Part shown: piece by piece, positions 9,371-23,731 of the stretch | How the letters are laid out: the number at the start of each line of letters is the position of its first letter | Position numbering within the stretch: position 1 is the stretch's first letter | Origin: Gemmatimonadota bacterium | Lineage (GTDB): Bacteria > Gemmatimonadota > Gemmatimonadetes > Longimicrobiales > Gaopeijiaceae | DNA length: 64,000 nucleotides | Direction of reading: 5' to 3' | Assembly: GCA_009692105.1 (NCBI GenBank) | Contig: SHZS01000002.1 | Coordinates: 18,979-82,978 of the forward strand | Program-made: the position numbers and the translations under genes | Notes under the pieces: model-generated | Database searches by the model: none | Told to the model about the DNA's origin: nothing | What the model saw: the letters and a program-made list of their open reading frames with translations, nothing else

Positions 9371-10291
9371 ATGTCCATCGCTTCCATCAAGCTGTTCTGT
9401 GACGTGGCACAGCACGGAAATTTCTCGAAGGGCGCCGAGGTGAACGGGATCACCCAGTCCGCGGCTTCCCAACGGATTCGCGGGCTCGAAGAGGATATCG
9501 GCGTCGAGCTCATCGACCGGTCGACCCGCCCGTGCGGGCTCACCTCGTTGGGAAAGATCTACTACGAGGGGTGCAAGGAGATTCTGGACCGCTACGAACG
9601 GCTCCAGCGCGAGGTTGCCGGAAGCTGGGGACCCCTCCGCGGAACCGTGAACGTGGCCTCTATCTATTCGGCGGACGTCGCTCACCTGAACGATACCCGA
9701 GAGGGCTTCCACAAGCTGCACCCGGACGTGAAGGTCCAGATCCAGTACCTGCAGCCCCAGGGAGTCCAGGACTCCGTTCGGCAGGGAAAGAGCGACTTCG
9801 GGATCCTATCCTACCCTGATGATCGGTCGCCCGATCTCGCTCTGATCCCCTTCCGAGACGAGCGGATGGTGGCCGTCTTCCGGCCCGGGCATCGACTCCA
9901 GGGCCGCGTTCGCGTGAGGCCATCGGATCTCGCGGATGAACCGCTCATTGGCTTCGACGCAAACCTGCGCATCTCGCGGGAGATCCGATCGTATCTGAGG
10001 CGCCATGGTGTCCAACCCACCATGGAGAGCTCCTTCGACAACATCGACACGATCAAGGCGGCAGTCTCCGAGACCGACGGCGTGGGGATCCTTCCTCAGC
10101 GGACGGTTCGGGTCGAGGTCGCACGTGGCGTGCTGGCCACGGCGGAGCTGCACCCGGCGTTGGTGCGCCCCCTGGCGCTCGTCCATCGGCGCGATCGCGC
10201 GTTTTCTCCCATCGTAGACACGTTCATGCGGTACCTCCGAGAGCACGATTTGCCTGCCTCTGGAGTCCCTGCAAGAGCTCCGGCGGCCTAG
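9371..10291 (+). CDS. LysR-family transcriptional regulator, probable activator of gltBD
   Basis: The 306-residue regulator begins with a winged-helix DNA-binding domain (SIKLFCDVAQHGNFSKGAEV; recognition region SAASQRIRGLEEDIG) and continues with a periplasmic-binding-protein-like effector domain (about residues 80-295). A GTG at 9332 would add 13 residues but overlaps the -35 element, so ATG 9371 is preferred. Its TAG stop is followed immediately by the gltB ATG with no spacer, so regulator and enzyme are almost certainly one operon. By analogy with GltC-type regulators it may sense a nitrogen or carbon signal for glutamate synthesis, but that is inference; here the regulator is cotranscribed rather than divergent. 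Confidence 0.9.
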   Translation: MSIASIKLFCDVAQHGNFSKGAEVNGITQSAASQRIRGLEEDIGVELIDRSTRPCGLTSLGKIYYEGCKEILDRYERLQREVAGSWGPLRGTVNVASIYSADVAHLNDTREGFHKLHPDVKVQIQYLQPQGVQDSVRQGKSDFGILSYPDDRSPDLALIPFRDERMVAVFRPGHRLQGRVRVRPSDLADEPLIGFDANLRISREIRSYLRRHGVQPTMESSFDNIDTIKAAVSETDGVGILPQRTVRVEVARGVLATAELHPALVRPLALVHRRDRAFSPIVDTFMRYLREHDLPASGVPARAPAA

Positions 10292-14846
<4,555 letters not shown>

Positions 14847-14854
<8 letters not shown>

Positions 14855-16295
14855 GGTCACCGGCTTCATCGAGATCAAGTACAAGAAATGGCCCACCCGG
14901 CCTGTCGCGGAGCGTATCCACGACTGGAAGGAGGCCTATCTGCCCTACCCGGAGCCTGAGCTCAAGAAGCAGGCGGCGCGCTGCATGGACTGCGGCATCC
15001 CGTTCTGCCATGAGGGCTGTCCGCTCGGGAATCTGATCCCAGACTGGAACGACCTCGTCTACCGGGATCACTGGAAGGAAGCCATCGATCGGCTGCACGC
15101 GACGAACAACTTCCCCGAGTTCACCGGGACGCTATGTCCGGCCCCGTGCGAGGGCTCCTGCGTGCTGGGGATCAACGACGACCCGGTCACAATCAAGGCC
15201 GTCGAGATCTCAATCATCGACCGTGCGTTCGAGGAGGGCTGGGTAACCGCACAGCCGCCCGCGACCCGCACGGGGAAGAAGATCGCCGTGGTCGGCTCGG
15301 GGCCGGCCGGGCTGGCCGTGGCCGAGCAGCTCAATAGGGCAGGCCATCTCGTGACGGTCTTCGAGCGCGCCGACCGCATCGGCGGCCTGCTCCGCTACGG
15401 CATCCCCGAGTTCAAGCTAGAGAAGCGGCTCCTCGATCGTCGGCTCGCCCTCATGAGAGAGGAGGGAGTGCTCTTCCGCGCGAACGCTAACATCGGCGGA
15501 AACGTACCGGTGAGCGAGCTGAAGAAGAGCTTCGACGCGATCGTCCTCGCCGGGGGAGCATGTCAGCCTCGCGATCTGAAGATCCCCGGTCGAGAGCTCG
15601 GCGGGATCCACTTCGCGATGGACTACCTCACCCCCCAGAACCGTCGGTTGGAAGGCGACACGGTGCTCGACTCCGAGTTCATCAGCGCCAGGGGCCGGCG
15701 GGTCGTAATCATCGGCGGGGGTGACACCGGTGCGGACTGCTTGGGCACCGCCCACCGTCAGGGAGCCAAGTCGGTCCACCAGCTGGAGCTGCTCCCGCAT
15801 CCGCCCCAGGAGCGCGCGGCCGACAACCCGTGGCCGGAATGGCCGAACATCTTCCGCACTTCCCCCGCGCACGAGGAGGGTGGCGACCGCATGTATGCGG
15901 TCTCGACCATCAGCTTCCTCGGGGATAAGAAGGGGCGGGTCAAGACGCTCGAGGCCGTCGGGGTTGAGCGAGTAACCGACAACGGGCGAGCCGCATTCAG
16001 GCCGGTCAAAGGCAGCGAGCTCACGCTCCCCACCGATCTGGTGCTTCTCGCGATGGGCTTCGTGGGACCGGAGCGTCCGGGACTACTAACCGACTTGGGG
16101 GTCAAGCTGACGGATCGGGGCAATGTCTGGCGTGACCAGTACTGGATGACAAGCGTGCCCGGGGTCTTCGCTTGTGGTGATATGCAGCGCGGCCAATCGC
16201 TGATCGTGTGGGCGATCGCCGAGGGTCGGTCGGCTGCTCGGGGGGTGGACGCATTCCTGATGGAAGAGTCTTCGCTTCCGGCTCCCCTGCCCTAA
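14847..16295 (+). CDS. gltD: Glutamate synthase (NADPH) small subunit
   Basis: The 482-residue flavoprotein takes electrons from NADPH and passes them through FAD and Fe-S clusters to GltB. The N-terminal ferredoxin-like region has the cluster cysteines [14 protein letters not shown] and [10 protein letters not shown]. The FAD site is [13 protein letters not shown] and the NADPH site is [14 protein letters not shown] 14847 overlaps the end of gltB by 8 nt, consistent with translational coupling and 1:1 production. After the stop comes a short stretch with repeated GATGGGGCT words (16304-16353) before the convergent DUF4340 gene. Confidence 0.97.
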
Positions 16296-16360
16296 GTTCG
16301 CCTGATGGGGCTTCCCTGGTGGGGATCGCCGGATGGGGCTCGCCTGACCGGATGGAACCT

Positions 16361-17275
16361 TTAGCCGCTCCCCGTAATCGCCGCCCTCGTCGGAGTAACA
16401 CGGTCGGCGTCGAAGTTCGTTAGCTGGAAGGTCTCCTCGACTCCGCGCGCTCGCGCAGGGACACGACCCACATCGGACGGGCCACCCATCTCGATCGCGG
16501 CCAGTGTGTCACCCTGCGCCCCGAGCGCTACCACCCTCCTGGTGGCAGCAAGGCTCACGGAATCCGGTGCAAAGTCCATGGCAACTAGGTTCACCAGGCC
16601 TCCGAGCAGGTCCCGGACCGGGAGTACCGTCGTCGGCCTCCCCTCGACCGTCCACCCACCATCAGTCCTCACGAGCTCAGTCCAGCTCCCATCCCGCTCG
16701 ATGGCAATCCGGGACACCTGCGCCGTGTCGACTTGGGCCAGGGTCCGATCCCGCCAGCGCCCCAGCCCCCCACCCAGCTCGGCCGCGATCCGGAGCCCGG
16801 AGCTCAGCAGGAACACCTGGTCGGAGCTCGGGAGCCGGACGTAGGTCCCGCCCCCGGGGGCCGGCCTCCCTACGGCTATCGTCACCTGGGCCCCGCCTTC
16901 GCCGGTGACCTGGAGCTGTCGGGCGTTTGCGCCGGCGACTCCCAGGCGGTCGTGGTTTCCGGGGTTCGACGAGACGAGCGCCCCGACGGAAACGTCCGTG
17001 AGCGCCTCGATGAGCTGGCGCACAGCCACCGTGTCGGCCGCGAACCCGTTCGCCGTCCACCCGGTGGAACCCCGCTGGAGAGTGATGGGCACTGCGCCTC
17101 CCGTGATCTCCATTGACGAGACGCCCCCCGGGTCCACTTCAGCGAGCACATCGGCCAGGGCCGTAGCGCCATCGGACGCGGGCGCCCCCCGCGAGTCCAC
17201 CAAGCGGACGATGCCGTAGAGGGCCAAGAGGGCGACCAGGGACCCTAGCACGATCGCCAGCGTCCGTGTGCTCAC
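16361..17275 (-). CDS. DUF4340 domain protein (ABC-module partner)
   Basis: The 304-residue protein has an N-terminal membrane anchor (TLAIVLGSLVALLALYGIV) and a large extracytoplasmic part with repeated beta-rich units (VSSMEITGG, VSRIAIERDG), typical of DUF4340 proteins encoded beside GldG-like ABC systems. The start is GTG 17275, which overlaps the upstream gene's stop (GTGA); a longer frame to 17380 would read into that gene. It is the last member of a three-gene unit (ATPase, permease-GldG fusion, DUF4340). The role is unknown; genomic association suggests it acts in an envelope complex with the ABC transporter. Confidence 0.8.
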   Translation of the reverse strand: MSTRTLAIVLGSLVALLALYGIVRLVDSRGAPASDGATALADVLAEVDPGGVSSMEITGGAVPITLQRGSTGWTANGFAADTVAVRQLIEALTDVSVGALVSSNPGNHDRLGVAGANARQLQVTGEGGAQVTIAVGRPAPGGGTYVRLPSSDQVFLLSSGLRIAAELGGGLGRWRDRTLAQVDTAQVSRIAIERDGSWTELVRTDGGWTVEGRPTTVLPVRDLLGGLVNLVAMDFAPDSVSLAATRRVVALGAQGDTLAAIEMGGPSDVGRVPARARGVEETFQLTNFDADRVTPTRAAITGSG

Positions 17276-19548
17276 GCCACCATCTCCCGCCAGCGGCGCT
17301 CCGCGCGGCGGCGGCGGCCACTGACACGGATCACCCCGAAGAGGGCGAGCAGGAGCGGGACCCCGATCAAGCTTCCCCAACGGACGGCGGTGCGTTCCAA
17401 GTCCGACGGGAAGACCAGTGGGGGCGGCATCCGGTTCTTGGAGCGGATCGAGATCAGCGCCTCATCCTGTGCGAGCCAGTCCACCGCGTTCGCCGCGAAG
17501 TACAGGTTCTGAGGCTTGGCCCCAACGAACTGTTCGCTGAGGAAGTCGGCGTCACCCACCACCACGATCCGAGCGGCCTGACTCCCCACTGGCGGGGTCG
17601 TGGGCGCCTCCACCTCTCCGTCAACCGCCCCGTCCGCGAGCTCCGGACCGACGGCTACAGCCACCGTACGGACCTCAAGGCTGGTCGAGTCCGTGTTGAA
17701 CTGGTCTTCAAGGCCGGGCATGACCGGCGAACCCGCGTCCTGGAGTCCCGCGGCGTCCGTCGTCGCCCAGAGCGGAACGGCCGGACTTCCCTCCACGACC
17801 TCAACCGGGTTCGCCCAACCAAGGCTTAGCTGCTGGAGGTCCCGAGTCGTGGTGTGGGGCCCCGCCGTGGAAACAATGGGCCAGTATGGGTAGGCCTGTA
17901 CGAGGGTGAACTCCCCCTGCTGGGCATTCGAAATCCGCTCGCTCGACCGCAGATCGTAAATGATCCCGGGGGCCACCCTCACCCCATGGTCCTCGAGCAG
18001 GGGATCGAGCCCGGACGTAACGTCTTCGGCCATCATCATCTCGCCCGTGATCTGGTTCCGGTCCATCAGGAAGAGCCCGGCACCACCCGCGTCGAGGTAA
18101 TCGCGAATGAGGCGGACAGAGGCCGAGTCGAGAGTCTGGGTCGGGGCGGCGACGATCACAACGCGGGTCGAATCGGGAGTCAACACCCGATTCGGTTCTC
18201 TCTGCAGGTCGAGGGCCGTGATGTCGTACCGCTGGGCGAGCATCCCACTGAAGGCCTGGAAATCGTCCGGACCTCGGGCTCCGTACCCGGTCAGGAACCT
18301 CACGGTAGGACGCTCGACCGTAGCCATGTGCGAGACGGCGGAGAGGAGCCGGAACTCCAGGTCATCCGTGCGATCGATGAGTGGGATCGACTCGTTTTGC
18401 TCCGCGTACGAGATGGCCAGACCGAACCACCCCCTGCGAACCTGGAACTCATCCTCCCGGAGCACGTTGAAGTCGATGGCCGTAATTCCCAGGTCCTGCG
18501 CCTGCTGTGCCGCCTCAGGGTCCTCGTCCGGATTCACCTCCTCCACCTGGACCTGTCCGTCCGAGACGCGCTTGAGGTCGGCCAGAAGGTCTTGCACGTC
18601 CCGGACCGACACCTGTACCTCGGGAGGGAGCTCCTTCGAGACGTAGAAGCGGATCGAGACGATGTCGTCCAGCCCTTCCAGGATCTGCCGCGTGCCGGGG
18701 GCCAGCGTGTACAGGTTTCCCCGCGTCAGATCCAGCCGGCCCCGCACGTAGCCGCCTAGGAGGTTCAGCACAACCACGGCCGCCACGACCGCTACGACTC
18801 CCAGTTGGAGTCTCCGATATGCTGACCTTGTGGCGCTCAGTCGCTCACGGATCACGGTAGCGTAGGCAAGAAGCGTGAAGAGGCCGGTGGACGACGCGAA
18901 GTAGAGGAAGTCCCTCAGATCGATGACCCCCCGGGTCACGTTCTCGAAGTGGCCGAGAACCGAGAGTCGGCTTGCGGCGCCCGAGAGGAGGGGAGGCAGG
19001 CCGAGCGCGACCACGGGCATCCCCAGCAGGATCAGGAAGAGCACCACCGAGATCCCGAGAATGAAGGCGGTGATCTGGTTCCGTGTCACACTCGATGCCC
19101 ACAGCCCGATCGCTGAAAGCTCCGCGGCCATGAGCGCCGCGCCCGCGTACTGCCCGATCACGATCCCGGGGTCCGCGTCGGTCGCCCAGACGATCGCTAC
19201 AGCGGTAGGAAGAGTCCCCGCAAGCGCCAGGAGGACCAGGAGCCAGTTCCCGAGGAGCTTCCCGATGACCAGCTCCCCTTCCCCGACGGGCTGCGCGAGC
19301 AGCCACTCGAGCGTACCCCCCCGGCGCTCTTCGGCCAGAGACCGCATGGTCACGGCCGGCACGAAAACCGTGAAGAGCCAGGGGAGGAGATCGAAGAGGG
19401 GCCTCAGCGTCGCCAACTCCGAGATGAACATCTGCCGGAGCGAGAGGAAGAGAGCCAGCCCCACGAACGCGATTACCAGCACGTACGCGGTCGGGTGATC
19501 GAGGTATCCCCTGAGCTCGGCTCTCAGGACCGTCCAGGTCGCCTTCAT
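17272..19548 (-). CDS. ABC permease fused to GldG-like auxiliary protein
   Basis: The 758-residue protein combines two parts usually encoded separately. The N-terminal 240 or so residues form an ABC-2-type permease resembling GldF/NosY (starting MKATWTVLRAELRGYLDHPT, several hydrophobic segments, EERRGGTLEWLLAQPVGEGE). The rest is a GldG-like soluble domain (YTLAPGTRQILEGL, then VEEVNPDEDPEAAQQAQDLG and a long ABC-type region) ending in a membrane segment and a basic tail. ATG 19548 overlaps the ATPase stop (ATGA). Known relatives work in gliding motility in Bacteroidota, but this triad also occurs in non-gliders. Substrate unknown. Confidence 0.82.
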   Translation of the reverse strand: MKATWTVLRAELRGYLDHPTAYVLVIAFVGLALFLSLRQMFISELATLRPLFDLLPWLFTVFVPAVTMRSLAEERRGGTLEWLLAQPVGEGELVIGKLLGNWLLVLLALAGTLPTAVAIVWATDADPGIVIGQYAGAALMAAELSAIGLWASSVTRNQITAFILGISVVLFLILLGMPVVALGLPPLLSGAASRLSVLGHFENVTRGVIDLRDFLYFASSTGLFTLLAYATVIRERLSATRSAYRRLQLGVVAVVAAVVVLNLLGGYVRGRLDLTRGNLYTLAPGTRQILEGLDDIVSIRFYVSKELPPEVQVSVRDVQDLLADLKRVSDGQVQVEEVNPDEDPEAAQQAQDLGITAIDFNVLREDEFQVRRGWFGLAISYAEQNESIPLIDRTDDLEFRLLSAVSHMATVERPTVRFLTGYGARGPDDFQAFSGMLAQRYDITALDLQREPNRVLTPDSTRVVIVAAPTQTLDSASVRLIRDYLDAGGAGLFLMDRNQITGEMMMAEDVTSGLDPLLEDHGVRVAPGIIYDLRSSERISNAQQGEFTLVQAYPYWPIVSTAGPHTTTRDLQQLSLGWANPVEVVEGSPAVPLWATTDAAGLQDAGSPVMPGLEDQFNTDSTSLEVRTVAVAVGPELADGAVDGEVEAPTTPPVGSQAARIVVVGDADFLSEQFVGAKPQNLYFAANAVDWLAQDEALISIRSKNRMPPPLVFPSDLERTAVRWGSLIGVPLLLALFGVIRVSGRRRRAERRWREMVA

Positions 19549-20489
19549 AGCGCTCCCTCCTCCTCCAGAACCTCGCCGGTGAGCTCCCGGAAGAGCTGCT
19601 CGATGCTCGCCCTCTCCCGGTGGAGCTCCCAGAGTATCCACCCCCGCTCCGACGCGATTCGGAAGATCCTCGGCCGAAGCTCCCCATCGCCGGAGACCGT
19701 CAGGCGTACCCGGCTGCGGCCGTCCACCTTCTCCTCCTGGTGGGAATCGACTCCCGGAAGCTGAGCGAGCGCACCGCCGACCCCATCGCCCTCGGCCTCG
19801 ACGACGTATATCGAGAGTCCCTTCCGCAACGCCAGGAGCTCGCTCACGCTTCCATCGGCCACCAGCTTTCCGCGATGGATGACCAGGAGCCGGCTGCAGG
19901 TGGCTTCGACCTCCTGCATGACGTGGGTGCTGAGAAGCACCGTGCGCTCCCGCCCGAGCGAGCTCACGAGTCGTCGGATTTCGACCCGCTGGTTCGGGTC
20001 CAGCCCCTCGGTCGGCTCGTCCAGGACGAGGATCTCGGGTTGGTGCAGGATCGCGGCGGCGAGACCGACCCGCTGACGGTACCCCTTCGACAGTTCGGAG
20101 ATGGGCCGGAAGAAGACCTCGCCGATGGCGGTCTCGTCCACCGACTGACGGACGCGATCCCGGAGTGCGACGCCCTTCAGATGTCGGAGACGACCCGCGA
20201 ACTCCAGGTACTCCGAGACCAACATCTCCTCATAGAGAGGGTTGGCCTCGGGGAGGTAGCCCACGCGCTCCTTCGCTTGACGGAGCGCCTCGTCGATCGG
20301 GTTTCCGTCGTAGAGGATCCTCCCCTCGTCCGGCTGGAGGGTCCCGGTGAGCATGCGCATCGTGGTGGTCTTCCCCGCACCGTTGGGCCCGAGGAACCCC
20401 ACCACCTCACCCCTGCCGATCGAGAAGCTGACGTCCTGGACCGCGACAAGGCCGCCGAACCTCTTAGTCACTCCCTCGACCGAAATCAT
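19545..20489 (-). CDS. ABC transporter ATP-binding protein (GldA/CcmA-like)
   Basis: The 314-residue ATPase has Walker A GPNGAGKTT, the signature LSKGYRQRVG, Walker B LVLDEPTEGLD and the H-loop STHVMQEVE, followed by the C-terminal extension common in ABC-2 ATPases (DrrA/GldA type). It energises the permease-GldG fusion encoded directly downstream with a 4-nt overlap. A strong ribosome site (GGAGG) precedes the ATG. A promoter and a terminator-like hairpin lie in its 5' leader. Confidence 0.93.
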   Translation of the reverse strand: MISVEGVTKRFGGLVAVQDVSFSIGRGEVVGFLGPNGAGKTTTMRMLTGTLQPDEGRILYDGNPIDEALRQAKERVGYLPEANPLYEEMLVSEYLEFAGRLRHLKGVALRDRVRQSVDETAIGEVFFRPISELSKGYRQRVGLAAAILHQPEILVLDEPTEGLDPNQRVEIRRLVSSLGRERTVLLSTHVMQEVEATCSRLLVIHRGKLVADGSVSELLALRKGLSIYVVEAEGDGVGGALAQLPGVDSHQEEKVDGRSRVRLTVSGDGELRPRIFRIASERGWILWELHRERASIEQLFRELTGEVLEEEGAL

Positions 20490-20505
20490 CCGTCAGCCCC
20501 CCTCC

Positions 20506-20542
20506 AAAAAAACAAACGCGGCGGGACGAATCACCCGACGCG
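20506..20542 (-). terminator. Terminator-like hairpin in the leader of the ABC operon
   Basis: On the minus strand CGCGTCGGG (20542-20534) pairs with CCCGCCGCG (20525-20517) with one mismatch around an 8-nt loop, and is followed by TTTGTTTTTTT. It lies after the promoter at 20671-20643 and only about 17 nt before the ABC ATPase start. It may end uvrA transcripts or act as an attenuator. Confidence 0.55.
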
Positions 20543-20642
20543 AGTGTCACCCCCTCGCCCGCCCCCGAAATGGTCGGGGATACGGACCCTTCGAGCGACT
20601 CGGCCACATTTCGTCCGAAATAGACCCGGCCGAATGCACGGT

Positions 20643-20671
20643 ATTCTATTCGTGGCCTCTCGGGCTGTCCA
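20643..20671 (-). promoter_or_regulatory. Predicted sigma-70-type promoter for the ABC operon
   Basis: On the minus strand TGGACA (20671-20666), a 17-nt spacer and TAGAAT (20648-20643) each match the consensus at five of six positions. It lies between the uvrA stop (20682) and the ABC ATPase, giving a leader of about 145 nt. Confidence 0.5.
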
Positions 20672-20681
20672 CCCCCGATGC

Positions 20682-23555
20682 TCAAGCAACAACCGGGGTT
20701 GAGAGGACCTCTCGGAGGAAGGTCCCGGTCACGGATTCCGGGGCCGCGGAGACGGCCTCCGGGGAGCCCGCCGCCACGATCCGGCCCCCGCGTGTCCCCG
20801 CTCCCGGGCCCATGTCCACGACCCAGTCTGCGCACTTCACGACGTCCAGGTTGTGTTCGATCACGATGACCGTGTTCCCAGCGTCCACGAGCTGCTGGAG
20901 CACTTCGAGAAGCTTTCCGATGTCCGCGCCGGCAAGCCCGGTCGTGGGTTCGTCGAGAATGTACATCCTCCGGCCCTGTCGGCCCCCAACTCCAGCCAGT
21001 TCCCGGGCAATCTTCAGGCGCTGCGCCTCGCCCCCGGAGAGGGTCGTGGCCGCCTGTCCCAGCCGGAGATACCCGAGCCCCACCTGCTGCAAGTGCCAGA
21101 GAGCCTCGCCGAGGCGCTTCTCGCGGTAGAAGAAGCGGATGGCCTCGTCCACCGTCAGGTCGAGAACCTCTGCCACCGACCTGCCACCAACCTTCACCTC
21201 GAGCACCTCCGGACGAAACCTCTTCCCCCCGCACACGTCGCACCGCACGAAGACGTCGGCCAGGAAGACCATTTCGATCTCCACGCGGCCGGCCCCCTTG
21301 CACGCCTCGCAGCGCCCTCCCGGTACGTTGAAGGAGAAGTGGCGGGCCTGGTATCCCCGTTCACGGGAGAGGATCTGAGCCGCGAAGATCCTCCTCACCT
21401 CGTCCCACCCGCCGATGTAGGTCACCGGATTCGAGCGGGGGGTCCGGCCGATGGGCGACTGGTTGATGAGGACGACTTCCTCGAGCTGGTCGAGTCCCGT
21501 GACCGAGCGATACTCGCCCACCGGCTCTCCCAGGTGCTCCTTGGCGGAAGTCTCCCCTCCGGCGAGCTCCCGCTCTAGGGCCCGGTAGAGGATGTCGTGA
21601 ACGAGCGTGGACTTCCCCGAGCCCGACACCCCAGTCACCGCGATGAAGACGCCGAGTGGGAGATCCAAGTCCACCTCGCGCACATTATGGAGACGCGCTC
21701 CCCGGATTCGGATGTGGGCTCCGTTGGTCTTCCGCCTCTTCGAGGGGACGGGGATCCCCGCTCTCCCAGACAGATAGCGGCCGGTCACGGTGTCCGCGTT
21801 CAGCAGCTCCGAGCTCGTCCCCTCGAAGACGATCTCGCCACCGTGTTCCCCCGAAGCCGGCCCCAGCTCCACCACGTGGTCCGCCGCTCGAATCGCCTGC
21901 GGATCATGCTCGACCACCAGGACCGTGTTTCCCCGCTCCCGAAGCCGGCCCAGGAGTCGGAGGAGGGCCGTAGTATCCTTGGGGTGGAGCCCGATCGAGG
22001 GCTCGTCCAGGACATAGATGGTGTCCACGAGGTTCGACCCGAGGGAGTTCGCGAGGCCGATCCGCTGAGCCTCCCCCCCGGACAGGGAGCGGGTCTGCCG
22101 ATCCAGGGTGAGGTACCCGAGCCCCACGTCCACGAGAAAGGAGACCCGAGCTCGGAGCTCCCCGAGTATGGTCTCCGCGATCGCCCTCTCCTGGTCGGGG
22201 AGTTCGAGGCCCGCCAGCCAGGGACCGAGATCTTCGAGCGGGCTTCGACACACGTCCGCGATCGTGCGTCCCGCGACCCGGACGTTCAGGGCCCCGGCCC
22301 GCACCCTGGCCCCCCCACACGACGGACACGGGCGGGGAGTCTGATACCTCCGGAGGAAGACGCGGATATACTGCTTATAACGCTTCTTTTCCCGCGAGCG
22401 GAGAAAAGGGAGCACACCCTGGAACGCGCCGCTGGCGAGACGCCCCTTCGCCCGAGGGGTTCCATGGAGAACAGCCTCCCGGAAGTCATCGGGAAGCTCC
22501 GCCCAGGGCGTGTGCACCGATGCGCTCCGCGCCTCCGCGAAGGCCCGGAGCCGGGCTCGCTCCCTCCGGTACCGGGGCATGGTCCAGGGATCCACGGCTC
22601 CCTCATCCAGCGACTTCCCTAGGCTGGGCACAATAAGAGCCTCGTCGTACTCCAGGGTGGCCCCGAATCCGCTGCACGTCACGCAGGAGCCGTACGGAGA
22701 GTTGAAGGAGAAGAGTTGGGGAGAGGGATCCAGGAACTCCTCGGCGGGGTGCTCGGGACACCGAAAGCGCTCCGTAAAGGCGAGCGTCGTTTCGCCCTCG
22801 CCCTTCTTCTCCCCGGGCAGCACCACGAGCGCCTCTCCTTCCCCCTCGCGGAAGGCCGTGCCTACCGAGTCCGCCAGGCGGTCGCGGATCCCGGGCTCGA
22901 CCTTGAGACGGTCCACCGACACCAGGAGGTTCTTCACACCCACCAGGTCGACGCCCGCCCCTTGGGGAGTGTCCGCCCCTGCGGCACCCAGGTCCACGGG
23001 CTCCCCGTCGGCCAGCAACCGGATGAAGCCGAGGGCGCGCAGGCTGTCGACGAGCGCCCGGTGAGAGGTCTGTCCGCTCCGGGGCAGGGGGAACGCGACG
23101 ATGAACCGCGTGCCGCGAGGCAAGGAGAGAATGCGATCGACAGCGGAGCTCACCGTATCCGGGAGGACCCGTCGGTCGCAGTGGGGGCAGAAGGTCCAGC
23201 CCACCCTGGCAAAGAGGAGTCGGAGGTAGTCGTAGACCTCGGTCGCCGTTCCTACGGTAGAGCGGCTGGTTTTCGTCGGGTTCTTCTGCTCGATGGCGAC
23301 CGCGGGTGAGATCCCCTCGATCGCGTCCACGTCCGGCTTCTCCATCCGTTCCAGGAACTGCTTCGCGTAGGTCGAGAGCGATTCCACGTAACGCCGCTGG
23401 CCTTCGGCGAAGATCGTGTCCAGCGCGAGGGAGGACTTTCCCGATCCGGACGGTCCCGTGATCACCGTAAGGGCACCCCGCGGGAGGTCCAGGTCCAGGT
23501 TCTTCAGGTTGTGCTGGCGAGCGCCGCGGACGCGGATGTGAGTGTCCATAGGCAT
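20682..23555 (-). CDS. uvrA: Excinuclease ABC subunit A
   Basis: The 957-residue damage-recognition ATPase of nucleotide excision repair loads UvrB at distorted DNA. It has two ABC modules: Walker A GPSGSGKSS near the N-terminus and GVSGSGKST in the second half, each with an LSGGEAQR signature and an ILDEPTTGL-type or VLDEPSIGL-type Walker B. Zinc motifs are visible in both halves (CPHCDRR; CEACKGAGRVE with CDVCGGKRF). Length matches class I UvrA. ATG 23555 gives MPMDTHIRVRGARQHNLKN; the second ATG (23549) is also possible. The neighbouring genes are not repair genes. Confidence 0.97.
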   Translation of the reverse strand: MPMDTHIRVRGARQHNLKNLDLDLPRGALTVITGPSGSGKSSLALDTIFAEGQRRYVESLSTYAKQFLERMEKPDVDAIEGISPAVAIEQKNPTKTSRSTVGTATEVYDYLRLLFARVGWTFCPHCDRRVLPDTVSSAVDRILSLPRGTRFIVAFPLPRSGQTSHRALVDSLRALGFIRLLADGEPVDLGAAGADTPQGAGVDLVGVKNLLVSVDRLKVEPGIRDRLADSVGTAFREGEGEALVVLPGEKKGEGETTLAFTERFRCPEHPAEEFLDPSPQLFSFNSPYGSCVTCSGFGATLEYDEALIVPSLGKSLDEGAVDPWTMPRYRRERARLRAFAEARSASVHTPWAELPDDFREAVLHGTPRAKGRLASGAFQGVLPFLRSREKKRYKQYIRVFLRRYQTPRPCPSCGGARVRAGALNVRVAGRTIADVCRSPLEDLGPWLAGLELPDQERAIAETILGELRARVSFLVDVGLGYLTLDRQTRSLSGGEAQRIGLANSLGSNLVDTIYVLDEPSIGLHPKDTTALLRLLGRLRERGNTVLVVEHDPQAIRAADHVVELGPASGEHGGEIVFEGTSSELLNADTVTGRYLSGRAGIPVPSKRRKTNGAHIRIRGARLHNVREVDLDLPLGVFIAVTGVSGSGKSTLVHDILYRALERELAGGETSAKEHLGEPVGEYRSVTGLDQLEEVVLINQSPIGRTPRSNPVTYIGGWDEVRRIFAAQILSRERGYQARHFSFNVPGGRCEACKGAGRVEIEMVFLADVFVRCDVCGGKRFRPEVLEVKVGGRSVAEVLDLTVDEAIRFFYREKRLGEALWHLQQVGLGYLRLGQAATTLSGGEAQRLKIARELAGVGGRQGRRMYILDEPTTGLAGADIGKLLEVLQQLVDAGNTVIVIEHNLDVVKCADWVVDMGPGAGTRGGRIVAAGSPEAVSAAPESVTGTFLREVLSTPVVA

Positions 23556-23731
23556 CTAGGAGCTGCCGGGTCGCAAGCGGATGGCGTGGGAGCTGAGGCG
23601 GGCGACGCGGACGACATCGGCCGGGCTCCAGTTTGGGCTGTACCCTCGCGTGTGGGGCATGATCCAGACCGCGCGTCACGGGGACCGCGCCATGGTCTTG
23701 TGCGACGGGTGCGGTAGGCCGAGCGTCCGGG

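Noticed and set aside
16296..16360. GATGGGGCT repeats as a CRISPR-like or regulatory array
   Set aside because: Only two or three imperfect words in 60 bp, no regular spacing; probably local slippage.
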